The notes under the pieces: model-generated
The model's input: the letters and a program-made list of their open reading frames with translations, nothing else
Databases searched by the model: none
What the model was told of the DNA's origin: nothing
Shown: positions 40,173 through 44,250 of the stretch, in pieces
Layout: each line of letters starts with the position of its first letter
Position numbering within the stretch: position 1 is the first letter of the stretch
From: an uncultured Clostridia bacterium
GTDB taxonomy: Bacteria; Bacillota; Clostridia; Oscillospirales; Ruminococcaceae
Reading direction: 5' to 3'
DNA: 44,250 bases
Assembly: GCA_947383835.1 (NCBI GenBank)
Contig: CANDEV010000021.1
Coordinates: forward strand, 1 to 44,250
Program-made: the position numbers and the translations under genes

Positions 40173-42548
40173 ATGAAAAACAGGATAATACCGCTTATTG
40201 CCGCTGCCGCAATGCTTTTGGGAGGCTGCGGAGACGCTGCGGGGGACATAATTTTCACGGAGGAAGCGGTTGTTTCGGAAAGGGGATACGCGGCTGCGGA
40301 CGGAGCGACTGTTTCGGATATAAAGGCAAGATACGGCGATAATGAAAACGATGGCGAACTTGTGCCGATATATAACGTTGCTCCCGACGAGGAATTTGAT
40401 TTCAAATTCGGCTTTGATTTTATGGAGGACTATGACACAGACGAGGATTATGTGACAGTCCACACCGACAAAAGATGCCTTAAGGAAAGTAAAATATACG
40501 CCTATGAAGAGGCAGAGGAAGCCGAGGACGGCTGCATAATAACGATCCGTCCCATGAGAGCCGTGCTTGAAAACAAAAGCGACGAGGAGGAGTATTTTGA
40601 AAATGACCGTCCCGTGTGGGGAAATGCTGCCGTTTATTATATAGCCGTTTGGTACGATACCGAGGCGGACTATCCAAAAAAGCTAAGCGAGCCTGTTGTG
40701 ATCCCATTTACGGTAAAGCACGACGTCCCAGCCCCGGAGGTCAGGGGAGCGGTTGACGGTCAGGGGCGTTTCAGTCTGCAATGGGAACCTGTTGAGGGCG
40801 CGGAGGAGTACCGCATATACACTTTAACGGACGGCGATATCTGGACAGGTGATGACAACCACGCGCTCCATGCGGCGGAAAACGGCTTTGAAAATTGCAG
40901 CCTGCTGTACGAAACCTCTGTGACGGACTCTTATTTCGACGATTTTGACGGGGGAGGGGGCAGCATAGCAGTCCACCGAGACCGCTCTAACGGCAGGGAA
41001 TATGTTATCGGACAGAATTACTGCGTAAAGGGCGAATATTACGTAAGCGCGGTTGTGGACGGCAGAGAGAGCGGGTTTGCAAGAAGCGTCTCCACGGCGG
41101 AGCTGCAAATTCCATACAAACCCACGGACGGCAGCGATATAATGTACAGCAGATACGACGATATTTCAAAGCTGCCTCTTTCACTCGATATCATAAATAT
41201 TGACGGCTCTGTAACAAGCAGAAAGGTCATGTACAGATTTATCATGTCCGATACATTTATAGACGGATATCAAGTCCCCGCATATGAATATTCGGTTGAG
41301 GGCACGGCAATAAACGGCTATGTGAGCATGGATATCGACGACCTCGATTTTGAGTATCCCGAAACAATAGGCAGTATTTCCTCGGCGGGATTTTCCGAGC
41401 CGCAGAATAATGTACGGTCAACCCCCGATACTGACATTGAAAGCGTGGCAGCAGCCGAGGGGGACACTATTTATGAGCATCAGAAAAAAGCTACGGAGCG
41501 GCACGTTGAAAGCGGCGGAGAATTTAGCTCCGCACCTCTTGCGGAGGGCGTGAAGATTTTTGCGGACAGCGCCGAGGAGGAATGGCTTGCGGTAAACCTT
41601 GCAAACGGAGAAAGCTCCATACCGCTGGAGGCTTTTCCAAGGCTGCAAATATATGACGAGCTGGAGGACGTTCTCTACAAGGTATATTATCAGAACCCGT
41701 ACATTTTGGGGGTATACAGCTTTTCATACGATTACGGGGATATGATGTTAGAGGTGGATTACGTCTATGGAAAGGACGAAATTTACGACATGCAAAGAGA
41801 GATCGCAGAGGAAGCGGAGAAGGTAATTTCCGAAATAATCAGCGAAGAAATGACATTGGAGGAGCGGCAGTCGGCAGTTTACAGCTATCTTGAAAATTCG
41901 GCGGAGTACGATGATGCCGCTCTTGAAAATGCAAGGGAAAATAATTACATCAAAACAGGGGAAAGCGAATATGAGTACGCTTTCAACACCTACGGCGCAC
42001 TTGTGAAAAAGTCGGGCGTGTGTCAGTCCTACGCCTATGCTTATAAGCTGCTTTGCAGTATGTGCGGAATTGAGTGCAGCGTTGTAACCGGGTACATTGA
42101 CGGTAACCTCCCCCACGCATGGAATGCGGTAACGATATACGGAGAAAGATTTCAGACGGACGTTACAAACAACGGAAAAATTTCAGGTATACCTTATTTC
42201 CTTTACAATTCCGACATAAATACAGCGGAGCTTACAGGCTATACCTGCAATAAGCTTTACGAGCTGGACGAAAAAACGGAGGGTTATTTCAGCAGCAATC
42301 CCGAGTATGAGTACTATCATGCCAACGGTCTGTGCGTGTCGTCTGTAGGGGAGTTCAAAACCGCGCTTGACGGTGAGATAGACAAAAGCGCGGATACTAT
42401 ATGCATACGTTATTTAGAAGAATTTCCCGAGCAAAGCGAGATAGTAAAAGCCGCCGCAGAGGTTTATTACAGAAAGAACCGAGAGGACGAGCTTGACGAT
42501 ATGTCGCTTGGAATGGGTGAAAGCTTTATTGTGCTTTTTAAATCATAA
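40173..42548 (+). CDS. Lipoprotein with transglutaminase-like core and FN3-like region
   Basis: 791 residues. Signal peptide ends in lipobox LGGC (Cys19). An extracellular region follows, with an FN3-like stretch (PAPEVRGAVDGQGRFSLQWEPVEGAEEYRIYTL) near 200-235. A transglutaminase-like catalytic core lies at about 560-670: Cys617 in SGVCQSYAYAYKLL, His648 in PHAWNAV, Asp663 in TDVTNNG. It likely cleaves or cross-links peptides on the cell surface, as bacterial members of this fold are mainly peptidases or amidases. ATG 40173 has AAGGAG eight bases upstream. It follows the sigma/anti-sigma genes and precedes a second lipoprotein, forming a probable surface-protein unit. Confidence 0.85.
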   Translation: MKNRIIPLIAAAAMLLGGCGDAAGDIIFTEEAVVSERGYAAADGATVSDIKARYGDNENDGELVPIYNVAPDEEFDFKFGFDFMEDYDTDEDYVTVHTDKRCLKESKIYAYEEAEEAEDGCIITIRPMRAVLENKSDEEEYFENDRPVWGNAAVYYIAVWYDTEADYPKKLSEPVVIPFTVKHDVPAPEVRGAVDGQGRFSLQWEPVEGAEEYRIYTLTDGDIWTGDDNHALHAAENGFENCSLLYETSVTDSYFDDFDGGGGSIAVHRDRSNGREYVIGQNYCVKGEYYVSAVVDGRESGFARSVSTAELQIPYKPTDGSDIMYSRYDDISKLPLSLDIINIDGSVTSRKVMYRFIMSDTFIDGYQVPAYEYSVEGTAINGYVSMDIDDLDFEYPETIGSISSAGFSEPQNNVRSTPDTDIESVAAAEGDTIYEHQKKATERHVESGGEFSSAPLAEGVKIFADSAEEEWLAVNLANGESSIPLEAFPRLQIYDELEDVLYKVYYQNPYILGVYSFSYDYGDMMLEVDYVYGKDEIYDMQREIAEEAEKVISEIISEEMTLEERQSAVYSYLENSAEYDDAALENARENNYIKTGESEYEYAFNTYGALVKKSGVCQSYAYAYKLLCSMCGIECSVVTGYIDGNLPHAWNAVTIYGERFQTDVTNNGKISGIPYFLYNSDINTAELTGYTCNKLYELDEKTEGYFSSNPEYEYYHANGLCVSSVGEFKTALDGEIDKSADTICIRYLEEFPEQSEIVKAAAEVYYRKNREDELDDMSLGMGESFIVLFKS

Positions 42549-42566
42549 AAAGAAAGGATATTTATT

Positions 42567-43649
42567 ATGAAAAAAATATTTTTAGCTGCTGCTTTGGCGG
42601 CGGCAATAATGCTGACGGGCTGTTCAGCAAAGGAAAGCCCCGATGAAAGCGTTACTGAAACAACAGCGTCCGAAACAGAGACAACGACAGTTTCTGAAAC
42701 GGAAACTGAAACCGAGACCGAGACTGAAACTGAAACTGAAACCGAGAGACCCGCAGAAACGGAAGAAACAGAAAATGAACCTGTTATAGGCATTTCGGGG
42801 GAAAGCTCCGCAGGGAGAAAACTATATTCCTCAATAAATAACGGATTTATCTCATACAATAAAAGCGATGTAAAAAAGCTTCTTGAGGATTCGGGAGTTA
42901 CCGAAAAAAGCCTTGCGTCGGATATAGACAGTACCGACAGCAGCCGGTGTATGTACAAATTTGCCATGATAAACGATGAGCCCGCCGCGGAATTTGATAC
43001 GGGTATAGAAACATTTTTCTGTTCCACGCTTTATATCGGCGACGAAGAGTACCTTGTTATTTTCGGTACGGACGAGTACAATACTATTGACGACGTTCTG
43101 CCATACTGTACCGCAAATAAAACCGTTGAGTACTGGGCTTACGCCTATGTTGACGAGGACGGTATGATAACTCTCTTCCCCCTTATCGCAGGCTCTGAGG
43201 AAAGCGGTTATTATGCGGTAATACCTGTTTTCGAGTCTCTCGGCTTGGATGTTTCGGAAATGGAGTACCCCGAAGAGCCTATCGGTTCCGATTACGACCC
43301 CAACGGCAAACTGGGCGAGGTCGTGGACGGAGAGGGTACGCTTACAATAAATATAATCGGCGTTGAAAATATGGACACAATGGTAAGAGCCGATTGCACG
43401 GTGGTAAATACATATTCCTTTGATGTAATAATCTCGGGAAAAACATTAACGGTAAACGGTGAGGATTTTTCCGACAATTCAACGGTTTATTTCGAGGTGA
43501 AAAGCGGCGAGACGCTGAAAGATGAATTCTTCTATATCTATGACTGCGCTTTGTATGCCGGAGATACGATCTTCCTTTCAGCAGGGCTGATGGACAGCAA
43601 TACCTATGAGGAGATCGGTGAGGTCACATTTACGTTCGACCTTGAATAA
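42567..43649 (+). CDS. Lipoprotein with Glu-Thr repeat linker
   Basis: 360 residues. Lipobox LTGC (Cys19) ends the signal peptide. Residues 26-70 are a Ser/Thr/Glu-rich spacer (TETETETE), reaching out from the membrane. Then comes a domain of unknown family with two parts, the last being beta-rich (TLTINIIGVENMDTMVRADCTVVNTYSFDVII...). GAAAGGATA precedes ATG 42567. It is 18 bases after the transglutaminase-type lipoprotein, so cotranscribed. Its stop is directly followed by the start of a palindromic element (TAATACTAATTT). Confidence 0.7.
   Translation: MKKIFLAAALAAAIMLTGCSAKESPDESVTETTASETETTTVSETETETETETETETETERPAETEETENEPVIGISGESSAGRKLYSSINNGFISYNKSDVKKLLEDSGVTEKSLASDIDSTDSSRCMYKFAMINDEPAAEFDTGIETFFCSTLYIGDEEYLVIFGTDEYNTIDDVLPYCTANKTVEYWAYAYVDEDGMITLFPLIAGSEESGYYAVIPVFESLGLDVSEMEYPEEPIGSDYDPNGKLGEVVDGEGTLTINIIGVENMDTMVRADCTVVNTYSFDVIISGKTLTVNGEDFSDNSTVYFEVKSGETLKDEFFYIYDCALYAGDTIFLSAGLMDSNTYEEIGEVTFTFDLE
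42690..42750 (+). repeat. Hexanucleotide repeat coding Glu-Thr
   Basis: About ten units like GAAACT/GAGACC in the linker of the lipoprotein. Synonymous changes break up exact identity, but the array can still change length in frame. Confidence 0.85.
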
Positions 43650-43658
43650 TACTAATTT
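43649..43658. mobile_element. End fragment of the MITE-like element
   Basis: ATACTAATTT, the terminal sequence, starts in the stop codon of the lipoprotein gene. No matching right end follows, so this is a fragment, a decayed copy or a chance match in an attractive target. Confidence 0.5.
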
Positions 43659-43700
43659 GGTAGGATACTTGAAATCCCGATAAGGTTATTAAATAATTAC

Positions 43701-43752
43701 AAGTCCCTCCCTAAATGCAATTTAACGGCAATTTAGGGCGGGACTTCTTTTT
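43701..43752 (+). terminator. Terminator between lipoprotein and metallophosphoesterase genes
   Basis: AAGTCCC with CCCTAAAT pairs with ATTTAGGG and GGGACTT around a loop, followed by CTTTTT on the plus strand. Confidence 0.85.
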
Positions 43753-43806
43753 GGTTACTTTTTGTATTTTGCGCGTCAGACTACATACGTTAAAAGTCGG
43801 GGAAAT

Positions 43807-44250
43807 TTATTTTGAATGTAAGGTTATGGAAACTATTTCGGGAGGATTGTGTATGCGGAAGCGTCCCAAGCCGCGGCTTGCTATAAGGCAGGAATTGCCG
43901 ATATTATACATACCCTCCTTGTATTTGGGGAATATCCTTCTCTCCGGTGAGAAGATCCCGTTGACAACAGGCAGCCGTATCAAGCCTCCGTGAACGTGTC
44001 CGCCCAAAGAAAGGTCTGCGCCCCATTCGGCGTGAACGTCGAAATCAAGGGGATTGTGTGCAAGCAAAACAGTGAAAATCTCAGGGTCTTTCAGACCCAA
44101 ATAGTTTATCATATCTGTGAGCATAAAGGCTTTCCAGCCCCGTTTGTACTCACGAACTCCGCGGTAATATTCCGCCGAGTAGCAAAGTCCGCAGACTCGG
44201 ATCTTATCCTCTCCTCGGCAAATGTCCGTAAAATCATTGTCAAGGCATAC
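43807..44250 (-). CDS. Metallophosphoesterase (YkuE-like), 5' end outside window
   Basis: 148 codons are visible, running open to the right edge. The end of the calcineurin-like phosphoesterase fold is present: VLLAHNPLDF (with the conserved His), LSLGGHVHGGLIRLP (the GHxHGG metal/phosphate motif), SRGLGRFRIHNPPEI. The last segment is typical of YkuE-type enzymes, which are usually exported or membrane-anchored and act on phosphodiesters such as lipid headgroups; the N-terminus needed to see that is missing. Convergent with the lipoprotein gene. Confidence 0.88.
   Translation of the reverse strand, partial: VCLDNDFTDICRGEDKIRVCGLCYSAEYYRGVREYKRGWKAFMLTDMINYLGLKDPEIFTVLLAHNPLDFDVHAEWGADLSLGGHVHGGLIRLPVVNGIFSPERRIFPKYKEGMYNIGNSCLIASRGLGRFRIHNPPEIVSITLHSK

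Noticed and set aside
1..44250. CRISPR arrays, rRNA, tRNA or prophage genes
   Set aside because: No repeat-spacer pattern, no tRNA-like cloverleaf with CCA-type end and no phage structural or integrase genes were seen by reading.

Overview
The window looks like a chromosomal piece of a low-to-moderate GC Gram-positive anaerobe of the Clostridia, most likely a Ruminococcus-like member of the Oscillospiraceae. The basis is the mix of genes: paired feoA genes with feoB and a DUF2325 gene, queH, a BspA-type leucine-rich-repeat protein with a fibronectin type III domain, a GH27 alpha-galactosidase, LytTR/DUF3021 and sugar ABC genes. Strong AGGAGG-type ribosome binding sites, occasional TTG starts and TTGACA-17-TATAAT promoters agree. 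The genus is inferred. I see no rRNA, tRNA, CRISPR array, transposase or prophage.

Layout. 0-9 kb: the 5' part of a flavodoxin-like gene with a long Pro/Glu/Val repeat tail (left edge), a DUF308 membrane protein, an RNHCP zinc-binding protein behind a leader ORF and two mutually exclusive hairpins, a lipase, a uridine-kinase-like ATPase, a pseudouridine synthase broken by one amber codon, a Cys-rich membrane protein with queH, a secreted LRR protein and trmB. 9-12.4 kb: a methyl-accepting chemotaxis protein and an orphan LytTR response regulator. 12.8-16.1 kb: an iron module (feoA-feoA-feoB, DUF2325) carrying six copies of a GTTAG-N6-CTAAC box, probably for a DtxR-family regulator. 16.2-22.7 kb, all leftward: an alpha-galactosidase with a cre-like site and a coupled small zinc protein, mntP, a Cof-type phosphatase, a flavin reductase (plus a 3' remnant of a second copy), and a tightly coupled cluster containing mnmA. 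22.7-27.9 kb: a LacI regulator divergent from a sugar-binding lipoprotein and two permeases. 27.9-34.6 kb: a small NHLP-like acidic protein, a MerR regulator with two sensor-like repeats, LytTR/DUF3021, a membrane XRE regulator, asnB and an anchored extracytoplasmic protein. 34.6-44.2 kb: a sigma factor with a large C-terminal extension, a hemerythrin-domain protein, a truncated LysM-GH18 gene, an ECF sigma/anti-sigma-like pair, two lipoproteins (one with a transglutaminase core), and the end of a metallophosphoesterase gene.

Two dispersed repeat families occupy the gaps. One is a palindromic 103-bp element, four full copies plus one end fragment, with the termini and TA targets of a MITE; in three cases it lies directly after a stop codon. 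The other is a GC-rich element built of a CCCGCCCC-CTTG-GGGGG hairpin and an AACATTGGGGGGAC...GCGGGGCGTTCCCCGC module, in about five places; two copies end exactly where a promoter begins.

The strongest candidates for something new are the leader-peptide switch in front of the RNHCP gene, the MITE family and its preference for 3' gene ends, the MerR regulator with a duplicated sensor and textbook 19-bp-spacer promoter, and the sigma/anti-sigma/transglutaminase-lipoprotein block, which looks like an uncharacterised envelope-response unit.
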